NCBI RefSeq assembly: GCF_000166395.1
Contig: NC_014655.1
Location: 186,001-250,000, forward strand
Reading direction: 5' to 3'
DNA length: 64,000 nt
Source of the DNA: Leadbetterella byssophila DSM 17132
GTDB taxonomy: Bacteria > Bacteroidota > Bacteroidia > Cytophagales > Spirosomataceae
This document shows positions 54,256 to 62,604 of this stretch, in pieces (position 1 is the stretch's first letter; each line of letters begins with the position of its first letter). The position numbers and the translations under genes were made by a program. Under the pieces are notes generated by a model that made no database searches, was not told the origin of the DNA, and saw only the letters and a list, made by a program, of their open reading frames with translations.

Positions 54256-55653
54256 TTATACAAAGAATTTGTCTGGGAAATTCACTAGAAATACCTCTTT
54301 CATACCTCTGGTCACTGCAGTGTATAGCCATCTAAGGAATTCCGGGGATTGTGTTTCTTCCCGTAGATAGAATTGATCTATGAACACCGCATCCCACTGT
54401 CCACCTTGTGATTTATGACAGGTCAGTGCATAGGCGAATTTCACCTGTAAGGCGTTCAGGTACTTATCTTCTCGGATCATTTTCTTCCTTTCTTTCGCCG
54501 TCTTCACCCAGGCGTAATCTTCTACTACGCTTTCATAAAGCTTCTTACTGTCTTCCCCAGAAAGGTTAGGTAAAGGAGAAAACAGGGTGTCCAGGAGGAT
54601 TAGGGTGTCAATCTCCGGATCATCGGGGTAGTCCACTAAGGAAAGGGTAACGTTCAGGAATCTGAATCCATGCATCTCCTCTTCACTGCCTATTCTTTTT
54701 ACTTTTACAAACTCGCCGTTAGCCAAGAATCCGGCTTGCGACTCGGAAGGAAGGGTTTGGTAATTGTTTTTTACCACCATTAGCGTGTCGCCATAGTCCA
54801 CCTCCGCTTCGTAATATAGAATTCTGTTTCTAATGAATTGGTTATATTGAACAGCGTTTTTATTGCTTTGAGTTAATACTATAGTATTCTCGAGACCATA
54901 TTTGTCGTAGCAGTATCGTAGCCCGTCTTCCAGTTTTTCTGCCGGCATTCGGTAAAAGTCCTTGAATCCTTTGGTATTGAACTTGACTTCTATTTCTTCG
55001 AGAGGAAGTTGGTCACGAAGTGCTGTAGCATTGACCAGGATTCCGGAGCCTGCGTTTTGTCGCATCACTTCCGTAAGGGTGTGGGAGTATACCTTAGCGT
55101 GATAGTATCCTTCCAGGTGTTGTTTATCCAATGCCGGACTTATAGCCAGATGTACGGGAGGCAACTGTGCCTCATCTCCAATCAGGATAAGTTTGTTTCT
55201 TTCTCCTGAAAAAACATAAGAAATCAGATCTCTTAATAGACCGTTACTTCCTAACTCTCCTAATTCTGAAATCATGGAGGCTTCATCTACGAGATAAACG
55301 GTTTGATTCTCTTTGTTTTTGACCAGACTGAATTGGGGTAAGCCGGAAACGTCTTTTTGTCGGTAGATTTTTCTATGTATGGTAGATGCAAATCTCTTGG
55401 TGTACTGTTGCATCACTTTGGCTGCTCTACCTGTTGGTGCTAGGAGGTTAACCGAGTAGTTTAGGGTAGGAGCTGCTTTCATGAATGATTCCAGTACAGA
55501 GGTTTTCCCTGTACCGGCATATCCTTTAAGCAGGAAAATGGTTCTTTCGTCTTCATCCTCCATGAACTTGCTCAGTTTCCTGAATAGTTCTTTTTGTCCT
55601 TTTGTAGGGCTAAGGTGAAAATTATAATGCAGCTGCTCCTCGAAAAAATCCAT
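54256..55653 (-). CDS. RecD-like superfamily 1 DNA helicase
   Basis: A 465-residue ATPase. Walker A 'GYAGTGKTS' near residues 45-53, Walker B 'YLVDEASM', a sensor-type 'LIGDEAQLPPV', and the C-terminal UvrD_C2 motif 'TCHKSQGGQWDAVFID' with 'YTAVTRGMKEVFLV' are all visible. This is the small RecD2/Dda-like helicase common in Bacteroidota. It is the last gene of the Rrf2-ALDH-membrane protein-helicase run, 14 bases after the preceding gene. A role in DNA repair is inferred. Confidence 0.9.
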   Translation of the reverse strand: MDFFEEQLHYNFHLSPTKGQKELFRKLSKFMEDEDERTIFLLKGYAGTGKTSVLESFMKAAPTLNYSVNLLAPTGRAAKVMQQYTKRFASTIHRKIYRQKDVSGLPQFSLVKNKENQTVYLVDEASMISELGELGSNGLLRDLISYVFSGERNKLILIGDEAQLPPVHLAISPALDKQHLEGYYHAKVYSHTLTEVMRQNAGSGILVNATALRDQLPLEEIEVKFNTKGFKDFYRMPAEKLEDGLRYCYDKYGLENTIVLTQSNKNAVQYNQFIRNRILYYEAEVDYGDTLMVVKNNYQTLPSESQAGFLANGEFVKVKRIGSEEEMHGFRFLNVTLSLVDYPDDPEIDTLILLDTLFSPLPNLSGEDSKKLYESVVEDYAWVKTAKERKKMIREDKYLNALQVKFAYALTCHKSQGGQWDAVFIDQFYLREETQSPEFLRWLYTAVTRGMKEVFLVNFPDKFFV

Positions 55654-55667
55654 TCTCCTGCTCGTTA

Positions 55668-56135
55668 TTAGCTCATATGTTTAAGATTTAATCCGTAGAG
55701 AATGACAAATAAGATACCAAAGAAGGCAGTGCCCATGGCCATAAACGTTCCTCCAATTCCTCCAAAAATGAGCATGGGTGCTAGTATTCCAGCTATGGTT
55801 CCAATCAAGTAAATGTAAAATCCTCTCTTTCTTAAACTCCACATCAGTACTGCACCTACTAGGGTTAGAACGCTAGAGATAGCAGTGGCTAAGCCATTAT
55901 TTTGCAGGTTTTCTGCCGTTAAGCTGCTTAAGAAAGCATCTATGATCTTCTCCATGGATTCAGCGCCTTCTTGTTCTGCAATTCGGTCTTGGATCATTTC
56001 GAATTGGTTTTGTATGATACCTGCATTGACTTCAGAGCTCGTATAATTCCCTATACCCTGAAAGATATTCCATCCACTATTTATGAAGGTCAGGATACAA
56101 AGTATGGTTAAAAAGGTAGGTCTAATGTTTTGCAT
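55668..56135 (-). CDS. Small membrane protein of unknown function
   Basis: A 155-residue protein with about four hydrophobic segments, near residues 9-25, 75-98, 103-124 and 125-150. An acidic, soluble loop of about 45 residues lies between the first two. The layout resembles DUF4064-like proteins, but no motif confirms this. It lies 5 bases after the semialdehyde dehydrogenase gene and 14 before the helicase gene, so it is co-transcribed. Confidence 0.7.
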   Translation of the reverse strand: MQNIRPTFLTILCILTFINSGWNIFQGIGNYTSSEVNAGIIQNQFEMIQDRIAEQEGAESMEKIIDAFLSSLTAENLQNNGLATAISSVLTLVGAVLMWSLRKRGFYIYLIGTIAGILAPMLIFGGIGGTFMAMGTAFFGILFVILYGLNLKHMS

Positions 56136-56140
56136 ATGTT

Positions 56141-57490
56141 TTAGATTTGAATTGCATAGGTTTTAACATTGGCAAATTCCTGGATTCCGTATTTGCCTAA
56201 TTCTCTTCCATATCCGCTTTCTCCAATTCCTCCAAATGGTAAGGCTCCTTCAGATTTAACCATACTGTTTAAGTACACAGATCCGGCTTGAATTTGTCGC
56301 ATCAAACCTGCTGCCTGTTCCATGTTTTGGGCCCATAGGGATGCCCCTAAGCCAAATGGAGTCTCATTAGCTATTTCTATGGCTTCTGTAGTATTCTTAG
56401 CTTTTAGTAAAAAGCCTACTGGACCGAATAATTCTTCTTTATAGTATGCCGAGTGAGATCGGGTGATTTCCAGAATGGTAGGTGAAAGCAAACACCCTTG
56501 ACGTTCTGTAGGAAGTAGGGCCTTCGCTCCATCTGCTATTAGTTTTTTGGTTTCTTTTTCTATACTGATGGCTAGATCCTCTCTTGATACAGGAGCCAAA
56601 GTAGTTTGAGTATCAAATGGATCACCCAATTTCAGTTTAGATACGTGATTAAGAGTGAGTTCTTTGAATTCATCATATATGTCCTCCTCCACAATCCATC
56701 TCTTAGCTGCGATACAGGTTTGGCCAGCATTTTGAAATCTGGATTTTACGGCGGTTTCAGCAGCAAGTTGAATATTAGCGTCTTTTAAAACCACAAAAGG
56801 ATCAGAACCTCCTAGTTCGAGGACGCTTTTCTTTAGGTATTTTCCTGCCAATGAAGCAACGCTTGATCCCGCCGGTCCGCTACCTGTCAGGGTTACCCCT
56901 TTTATTCTGGGATCTGCAATAATTTGTTCCACTTTGTCAGAAGACAGGAACAAGGCTTGAAATGCTCCATCCGGGAAGCCGGCTTCAAGGAAAGCTTCTT
57001 GCATTTTTAGGGCAGAGCCCATGACATTTGATGCATGTTTTAAGACCACAGTGTTCCCTAATAAGAGATTTGGAACGGCACATCTTAAAGCCTGCCAGAA
57101 AGGGAAGTTCCAAGGCATAATAGCCAGAATGGTTCCCATGGGTTCGAAGGAGGTATACGCTCTGGGGAATGAGGATTGCATTACCAGAGGCTGGATATAT
57201 TCCGGTGCATGCTCCGCATAATATCTGGTGGTAATAGCGCACTTTTCCACTTCAGCTAGGGCCTCATTGTAGAGCTTTCCCATCTCTAAGCTGATGATCT
57301 TAGCGTATTCTAATTTTCGATATTCCAGTACTTCCGCAAATCTTACTATAAGTTGCTGCCTTTCTGCTAAGGACTTGTTTTTCCAGGTAGAAAAAACCTG
57401 ATGAGCTTTTTCTACTTTTTGAAGCGGAGCAGCATCTTCTTCATATTCTGCAACTACCTCCCCGCTATAAGGATAAATACTTTTAAACAT
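56141..57490 (-). CDS. NAD(P)-dependent succinate-semialdehyde dehydrogenase-like enzyme
   Basis: A 449-residue ALDH. 'PWNFPFWQALRCAVPNLLLGN', 'TGSGPAGSSVA', the general base Glu in 'LELGGSDPF' and the nucleophile Cys in 'NAGQTCIAAKR' near residue 257 are visible. It is about 30 residues shorter at the N-terminus than GabD, typical of the 'NAD-dependent succinate-semialdehyde dehydrogenase' group of this size. It likely oxidises a short aldehyde to its acid. Its start overlaps the Rrf2 gene by 8 bases, so control by that regulator is likely. Confidence 0.88.
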   Translation of the reverse strand: MFKSIYPYSGEVVAEYEEDAAPLQKVEKAHQVFSTWKNKSLAERQQLIVRFAEVLEYRKLEYAKIISLEMGKLYNEALAEVEKCAITTRYYAEHAPEYIQPLVMQSSFPRAYTSFEPMGTILAIMPWNFPFWQALRCAVPNLLLGNTVVLKHASNVMGSALKMQEAFLEAGFPDGAFQALFLSSDKVEQIIADPRIKGVTLTGSGPAGSSVASLAGKYLKKSVLELGGSDPFVVLKDANIQLAAETAVKSRFQNAGQTCIAAKRWIVEEDIYDEFKELTLNHVSKLKLGDPFDTQTTLAPVSREDLAISIEKETKKLIADGAKALLPTERQGCLLSPTILEITRSHSAYYKEELFGPVGFLLKAKNTTEAIEIANETPFGLGASLWAQNMEQAAGLMRQIQAGSVYLNSMVKSEGALPFGGIGESGYGRELGKYGIQEFANVKTYAIQI

Positions 57491-57902
57491 TATACGTTAA
57501 ATCTTGAAGTGTGGTGTTTTCATACACGGTTAAATTGGCGTCACGAATTTGCTGCATTAAAGGTCTGATTTTGCAGGCTTCTTCGCTTGAGCAGTCTTCA
57601 CATTTGTCGTAAAAATGTAAGGACACACAAAGTAGGGGAGCTATAGGTCCATCTATTACCCTAATGATTCTCGCAATTTTTACTTCAGCCGGAGGTAATT
57701 TCAATAGATATCCTCCTCCCTTTCCTTTTTGGCTTTGAAGTATACCGTTATTCCGTAATTCCAGTAAGATGGCTTCTAGAAACTTTTTAGGTATGTTTTC
57801 TGTTTCTGAAATTTCACTAATCAGTAAAGGTTTTCTGGTTTCATAATTGAGCGTTAGACGCGTCAATGCTTTTAGGGCGTACTTAGCTTTTTTCGAGATC
57901 AT
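57483..57902 (-). CDS. Rrf2-family transcriptional regulator with four clustered cysteines
   Basis: A 139-residue winged-helix regulator. 'KYALKALTRLTL', 'ISEISETENIPKKFLEAILLELRNNGIL' (HTH) and 'SQKGKGGGYLL' (wing) are family hallmarks. C92, C101, C104 and C110 form a C-x8-C-x2-C-x5-C cluster near the C-terminus, at the place where IscR and NsrR bind an Fe-S cluster, although the spacing differs. It leads the operon with the semialdehyde dehydrogenase, membrane protein and helicase genes and may regulate them in response to redox state or nitric oxide. Confidence 0.88.
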   Translation of the reverse strand: MISKKAKYALKALTRLTLNYETRKPLLISEISETENIPKKFLEAILLELRNNGILQSQKGKGGGYLLKLPPAEVKIARIIRVIDGPIAPLLCVSLHFYDKCEDCSSEEACKIRPLMQQIRDANLTVYENTTLQDLTYNV

Positions 57903-58020
57903 ACATTCGCTTTGTTCGGTGAACGGTATTTACAAAATTAGTGGGTTTTACCAAGATAAAAAACCGTTATTTGCTTAAATTGCCAATGTATTTTTTAGGG
58001 CTATAAAGCCCATTTCCATT

Positions 58021-59208
58021 TTGAAGAAGATTAGATTACACAAACCTTTGGTTAGAGGTATCCTGGAAGCCTTACAATCGGCTGAAACCAAAAAAGTAGA
58101 CCACGTATTGCCGGCCTTACTAAAAGCTCAGCCCAAATGGGGGAGCAGAGACCGTAACTTTGTTGCCGAGAACACCTATGAGGTAGTTCGAAATAAGCGC
58201 TTTATCCAATTTTTACTTGGAGGAGACGCTACCCCTTCCAAGATGCTTGGGGCCTGGTTGATCCTCAAAGGACTATATGATCCTGAAGAGGAGATTTTTC
58301 GATATTTAGATCCCGAAGTTATACAAGATAATGCCCGAAGTGATATGCCTCTGGAGATTCGGTTCTCATTGCCGGATGAACTAAGTCAAAGGGCTAAAAG
58401 GGAGTTAGGTGATGACAGGTGGGCGAAGGAAGCCGAAGCTATGCATGGGCAAGCACCAGTTTATCTGCGTGTAAATGAAAGGTGGATTACGCGAGATAAG
58501 TTAGTGAGTGTATTACTAAGCAAAGATATAGCCGTGGAGCCGGTAGCCTCAGTGCCTTCGGCCATAAAAGTCTTGAAGAGGGCCGGGTTAAACCAACTTG
58601 AAGAGTATAAAAAGGGCTTCTTTGAGATCCAGGATGCGGGAAGTCAGGAAATAGCTCATTTTTTGGATCCACAAGCAGGTGAGTTTATTGTAGATACTTG
58701 TGCCGGGGCAGGAGGTAAGACCTTGCATTTGGCGGATTTATCCAGGAATAAGGCTAAGATCCTAGCCCTCGATGTGGAAGAAGGTAAATTAGAAGAATTG
58801 GAAAAGCGAGCAGCAAGGAATCGGGTTTCTCAGGTGGAAACTTCCCTTTGGAACAATGACATTTTAGATCAATATAGAGGACAAGCTGATGCTGTGCTGA
58901 TGGATGTACCCTGTTCCGGATTAGGAGTTTTGAGAAGAAATCCTGACGCGAAGGAATTATTGACTGAAGCATATATTGATAGTATTAGGGATGTGCAGGC
59001 TGAGATTTTGCAGAAATATAGTGCTTTGGTTAGAAAGGGTGGGAGATTGGTCTATGCCACCTGTTCCTTATTGCCTTCTGAAAACGAAGGACAGGTAAAA
59101 AGGTTTTTAGAAAACCATGGGGATTTTGAATTAATTAAAGATAAACAGATATGGCCATCAGAAACTGATTTTGATGGTTTTTACATGGCATTGCTCAGGA
59201 AGAAATGA
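58021..59208 (+). CDS. RsmB/NOP-family RNA (cytosine-5) methyltransferase
   Basis: A 395-residue SAM-dependent methyltransferase. The SAM motif 'VDTCAGAGGKTLHLADL' is near residues 223-239, the motif IV Cys in 'DVPCSGLGVLRRNPD' and the catalytic motif VI Cys in 'YATCSLLPSENEG'. An N-terminal NusB-like helical domain precedes it. It should make m5C in 16S rRNA. The TTG at 58021 is the only good start: conserved sequence begins at once and no in-frame ATG lies nearby upstream. It overlaps the next gene by 4 bases. Confidence 0.9.
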   Translation: MKKIRLHKPLVRGILEALQSAETKKVDHVLPALLKAQPKWGSRDRNFVAENTYEVVRNKRFIQFLLGGDATPSKMLGAWLILKGLYDPEEEIFRYLDPEVIQDNARSDMPLEIRFSLPDELSQRAKRELGDDRWAKEAEAMHGQAPVYLRVNERWITRDKLVSVLLSKDIAVEPVASVPSAIKVLKRAGLNQLEEYKKGFFEIQDAGSQEIAHFLDPQAGEFIVDTCAGAGGKTLHLADLSRNKAKILALDVEEGKLEELEKRAARNRVSQVETSLWNNDILDQYRGQADAVLMDVPCSGLGVLRRNPDAKELLTEAYIDSIRDVQAEILQKYSALVRKGGRLVYATCSLLPSENEGQVKRFLENHGDFELIKDKQIWPSETDFDGFYMALLRKK

Positions 59209-60137
59209 AGATTTTAGTTGTAGATGAGATGCATGAATGCCTTCTGCCCCTTTTGCATAACTTAGGAGCAGAAGTGAGTTACCAGCCAACTTTCGGAAAG
59301 AAGGATGCAGAACAGGTCATACATCAATACGAGGGTTTATTGATTCGTAGCAAGTTTTTCATTGATTCGGCTTTCTTGGATTTAGCTACTTCTTTGAAAT
59401 TTATTGGCAGAGCCGGAGCAGGCTTGGACCTGATAGATCTGGAAGCATGTAAGGAGAGAGGTGTGGAAGTTTTTGGGGCCAATGAAGCGAATAAAGTGGC
59501 GGTAGCTGAACATTTATTGGGTATGATCCTCATGCTTTTTAATAAGCTGAATACCTCACCTCAAGAAATCAGAAACGACCAATGGCTCAGAGAAAAGAAC
59601 CGAGGGGAAGAGTTGATGGGTAAAACGGTGGGTATCATAGGTTATGGGCACAATGGATCTACTGCAGCTGCACGATTTGCAGCTTTTGGTTGCCGGGTAT
59701 TGGCCTACGATAAGTATAAAAAGGGATTTGGTTCCGCAGAGATCGAAGAGGTAGATTTAGAAACCATCTTCACAGAGGCAGATGTTTTTTCCTTTCATGT
59801 GCCCTTGACGGAGGAAACCAGAAAGTGGGCAGATTCCGACTTTTTTTCGAAGTTCAGAAAGCCAATCTACTTCTGCAATGTAGCCCGAGGCGAAATTATG
59901 GTGCAGGAGGCTTTGATCCAGGCATTAGAAAACGGAAAAGTAAAAGGTGCATGTTTGGACGTGTTGGAAAATGAAAAGATTACCGCTTTGACGGATAAGG
60001 GGAGAAAGGAATTTGAATACCTAAGAGCTCATCCAAGGGTGATTCTTTCTCCTCATGTGGCCGGCTGGACCATAGAATCGTATCGCAAGATCAACGAAGT
60101 TCTATGCGAGAAGATCAAGGCTCTTTATAAGCTCTGA
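59205..60137 (+). CDS. D-2-hydroxyacid dehydrogenase
   Basis: A 310-residue NAD-dependent dehydrogenase of the phosphoglycerate dehydrogenase type. The Rossmann motif is 'VGIIGYGHNGSTAA' near residues 143-156. The catalytic Arg is in 'NVARGEI', the Glu in 'LDVLENEKI' and the His in 'LSPHVAGWT'. No ACT domain is present, so it is the short form. The 4-base overlap with the methyltransferase gene shows coupling. The exact substrate is not certain from sequence. Confidence 0.88.
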   Translation: MKILVVDEMHECLLPLLHNLGAEVSYQPTFGKKDAEQVIHQYEGLLIRSKFFIDSAFLDLATSLKFIGRAGAGLDLIDLEACKERGVEVFGANEANKVAVAEHLLGMILMLFNKLNTSPQEIRNDQWLREKNRGEELMGKTVGIIGYGHNGSTAAARFAAFGCRVLAYDKYKKGFGSAEIEEVDLETIFTEADVFSFHVPLTEETRKWADSDFFSKFRKPIYFCNVARGEIMVQEALIQALENGKVKGACLDVLENEKITALTDKGRKEFEYLRAHPRVILSPHVAGWTIESYRKINEVLCEKIKALYKL

Positions 60138-61234
60138 ATGCCTTGAATATAGCGTTTAGCTACTTCTTGGACGGAGAAATCTTTGATAATCTCTAATGAC
60201 TTATTCTCCATCTCTGTTAGATCAGGGGTGGAGATTATTTTTTTCAGGGCAGAGATCAAGGCTGATGCACTATTCGAGGGAATCACAACTCCATTTCCAT
60301 TCACCAAGTCCGTACTACAACCGCAGACATCAGTAACGATAACAGGCAAACCACATACCATGGCCTCATTTACTACTAAGCCCCAAGGTTCCGATGTACT
60401 AGGTAGTACGAAGCAACTAGATCTGGAAAAGAATTTCGGCACCTCCATCCAGTGTACTGGGGGATATTTGTAGATTCTATCCGGCGACTTAGCGATCAAT
60501 TGGTCGATTTCCTGGTCCTTTGGTCCTTTACCCACCAGTATAAGTCCCCATTCCTGTTTATTTAATTTCTGGAAGCATTTGATCAGAAGTTCTACATTCT
60601 TTTCCTCTGCCATTCGCCCTACGTAGATAAAGTTCTTTTGGGTAGTGATCTCAGGGTAAAGCGTTGTTTCTTTGGCCTTGTGATAAACTGAACTAAGTAC
60701 CTTATTATCTACAACAGCTCCCTTATGAACTAAGATTTGCTCCGGTTTTGCCCCCAGATCTAAAACATAATCTTCAGATGTCTTTCCAAAAACTACAAAG
60801 CCTTTGCATGCCTGTACAGCCCATTTCTTGATGCTTTCCTTTAGCCAAGATCTGGTTTTATCCTTTTGAGTAGATTCATTGGACATCACTACCTTGATAC
60901 CTAGCAGTCTGGCAAAAAAGATGGTAGGAAGTGTAGAGAAGGAAGAGGAATAACCAGTGACATTGATAATGTCTGGCTTATATTGAAGGATAAATTGGAA
61001 CACTCTCTGTAATTCCTTCCATTTTGGTACCTCTTCTATAAATCCATCAAAAAGCAGGGTGTAAGGATAGGTATATGTTTTGCCTTCACCCTCCATGCCT
61101 TTCCTTGATACTTCGCTTTTGGCTATCTGTAAGACATGAAATTCTCCCTCAGGAGGGTATTGCTTGGCAATCTCCTCGAAGAGTACAGATTTATAATGCG
61201 CCCATAGGGTGTTATGAATAATTAAGGTCTTCAA
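60125..61234 (-). CDS. Family 4-type glycosyltransferase
   Basis: A 369-residue GT-B glycosyltransferase. The C-terminal domain has 'FIYVGRMAEEKNVELLIKCF' and the donor-binding 'STSEPWGLVVNEAMVCGLPVIVTD', which includes the E-x7-E signature (Glu in 'EPWGLVVNE'). The N-terminal acceptor domain reads 'DIINVTGYSSSFST'. It should add a sugar in cell-surface polysaccharide synthesis. It ends 13 bases inside the convergent dehydrogenase gene and lies 1 base after the O-antigen ligase-like gene, so these two form an operon. Confidence 0.9.
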   Translation of the reverse strand: MKTLIIHNTLWAHYKSVLFEEIAKQYPPEGEFHVLQIAKSEVSRKGMEGEGKTYTYPYTLLFDGFIEEVPKWKELQRVFQFILQYKPDIINVTGYSSSFSTLPTIFFARLLGIKVVMSNESTQKDKTRSWLKESIKKWAVQACKGFVVFGKTSEDYVLDLGAKPEQILVHKGAVVDNKVLSSVYHKAKETTLYPEITTQKNFIYVGRMAEEKNVELLIKCFQKLNKQEWGLILVGKGPKDQEIDQLIAKSPDRIYKYPPVHWMEVPKFFSRSSCFVLPSTSEPWGLVVNEAMVCGLPVIVTDVCGCSTDLVNGNGVVIPSNSASALISALKKIISTPDLTEMENKSLEIIKDFSVQEVAKRYIQGIQSL

Positions 61235-61235
61235 T

Positions 61236-62531
61236 TTATTTCTTTAGGAATCTACAAAATATATAGAAGGAGGCAAAACGGGTATAATCTAGCATTTGAC
61301 CCGAGGTAAAGTTCGCAATAAAAAAGTAAATCATAGCATAGGCTAGGAATTCTGTGCCAATGCTTTCCGGATCCCGCATTTCGCGAACACTCATCAGGAT
61401 GAGTCGGAGGAACAAAATGGTAAATATGGTAAATCCAATCAATCCAAAGGAGTCTATCATCTCCAAATGGGGTATATCCACATACATGAATTTGTAACCC
61501 TGTCCAAATAGAATATAGTGATAGTTTCCTTTATCAAACGACTTTTCTAGACGCTCCATTACACCTTCTACGTGCTGTATACGAGTATTGGCCGAGTCAT
61601 CACCTGTTTCTTTGACCTTTATTTTTTTGGATTCTGAACTTTCCGTCAAAGACTTTTTGATGCCTTCAAAACGGGTGTTGAAATAATTGAAGGCCGGGTT
61701 GAGTAGTCGGGCGTTCTTATTGATTTGATAGCTTAAGGTCATAAAACCTGCTAACACTAGCACCACAATGTACCACTTGGTGAAGAAGAGGCGGAAGGTA
61801 CTTACGGCATTAGAGAAAGAAAGATTGAAGACCAAAAACATCACGGTAAAGCCAAAGGTAGCCAGGAAGGCCAACATGGTTTGGGTCAAGAACAGTATAG
61901 CAATGTTTAATATGATCAGTATTACCGGGAAAATCAGTCCCAATTTGATTTGACGGTAATATTTCAGACTTAATACGCCCAGGATAATACCGAAGTAAGC
62001 CACTTTGGAGTTGATGTGCGGGTTACCTACCCCTACTTCTCCACCATAACCGAAAGCCGCCCTTTGACCTATAACATACAAGGGGTTTTGGCTTACATAA
62101 TACATTAATGATATGGCGCTCAAAGTAGAAAGGAGTATGCAGAGATATATAAATCTGCGATTTATGGCCTCGTTCCGCATAAAAACGGTGGAGAATGCCA
62201 CAAATACAATGATAATATAGGTTAGGATCTCTGTATAAAAGCTGACTGTCAGATAATACCTGTCTTTAAGAAAAAAGTAGGCAAAAAGATAGATCAGAAA
62301 GAAAGTGAGATATGGAAAGGTTACTTTATTCGGTAAATCGAAAAACCTGAAATTCTTAAAAGGTATGGTTAAAGCAAAGGGAAAGAAGATTAAGCCAATG
62401 GAAAACATGGTGTTTCCCGGCGCTACCCCAAGGCCATCTCTTAAATAATAAATAAGCGGTACCCCCGTGAGGAAGATGGCCAATGCCATGGCGTCTCTAT
62501 ACTTTAAGAAGATGTTGACTAAAAACCGCAT
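61236..62531 (-). CDS. O-antigen ligase/polymerase-like membrane protein
   Basis: A 431-residue membrane protein with about ten to eleven hydrophobic segments and a large loop near residues 275-345 that contains 'NTRFEGIKKSL', charged residues and 'DSANTRIQHVEGVMERL'. This topology and the 'R.....W/G' style loop are typical of Wzy polymerases and WaaL ligases, whose long external loop is functional. It is followed by the glycosyltransferase gene, 1 base away. The precise role (polymerase or ligase) cannot be told. Confidence 0.8.
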   Translation of the reverse strand: MRFLVNIFLKYRDAMALAIFLTGVPLIYYLRDGLGVAPGNTMFSIGLIFFPFALTIPFKNFRFFDLPNKVTFPYLTFFLIYLFAYFFLKDRYYLTVSFYTEILTYIIIVFVAFSTVFMRNEAINRRFIYLCILLSTLSAISLMYYVSQNPLYVIGQRAAFGYGGEVGVGNPHINSKVAYFGIILGVLSLKYYRQIKLGLIFPVILIILNIAILFLTQTMLAFLATFGFTVMFLVFNLSFSNAVSTFRLFFTKWYIVVLVLAGFMTLSYQINKNARLLNPAFNYFNTRFEGIKKSLTESSESKKIKVKETGDDSANTRIQHVEGVMERLEKSFDKGNYHYILFGQGYKFMYVDIPHLEMIDSFGLIGFTIFTILFLRLILMSVREMRDPESIGTEFLAYAMIYFFIANFTSGQMLDYTRFASFYIFCRFLKK

Positions 62532-62577
62532 TCAGAAAAAATTTCTCAAAGATAGACGAATGCACATTTAAAACCAA

Positions 62578-62599
62578 AAGAAGGCCCGGAGGCCTTCTT
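62578..62599 (-). terminator. Rho-independent terminator after the DUF2723 gene
   Basis: A perfect 9-bp stem, AAGAAGGCC (62578-62586) and GGCCTTCTT (62591-62599), with a 4-base loop, is followed on the - strand by TTGGTTTT. It ends the DUF2723 transcript before the O-antigen ligase-like gene. Confidence 0.8.
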
Positions 62600-62604
62600 C
62601 TGTA

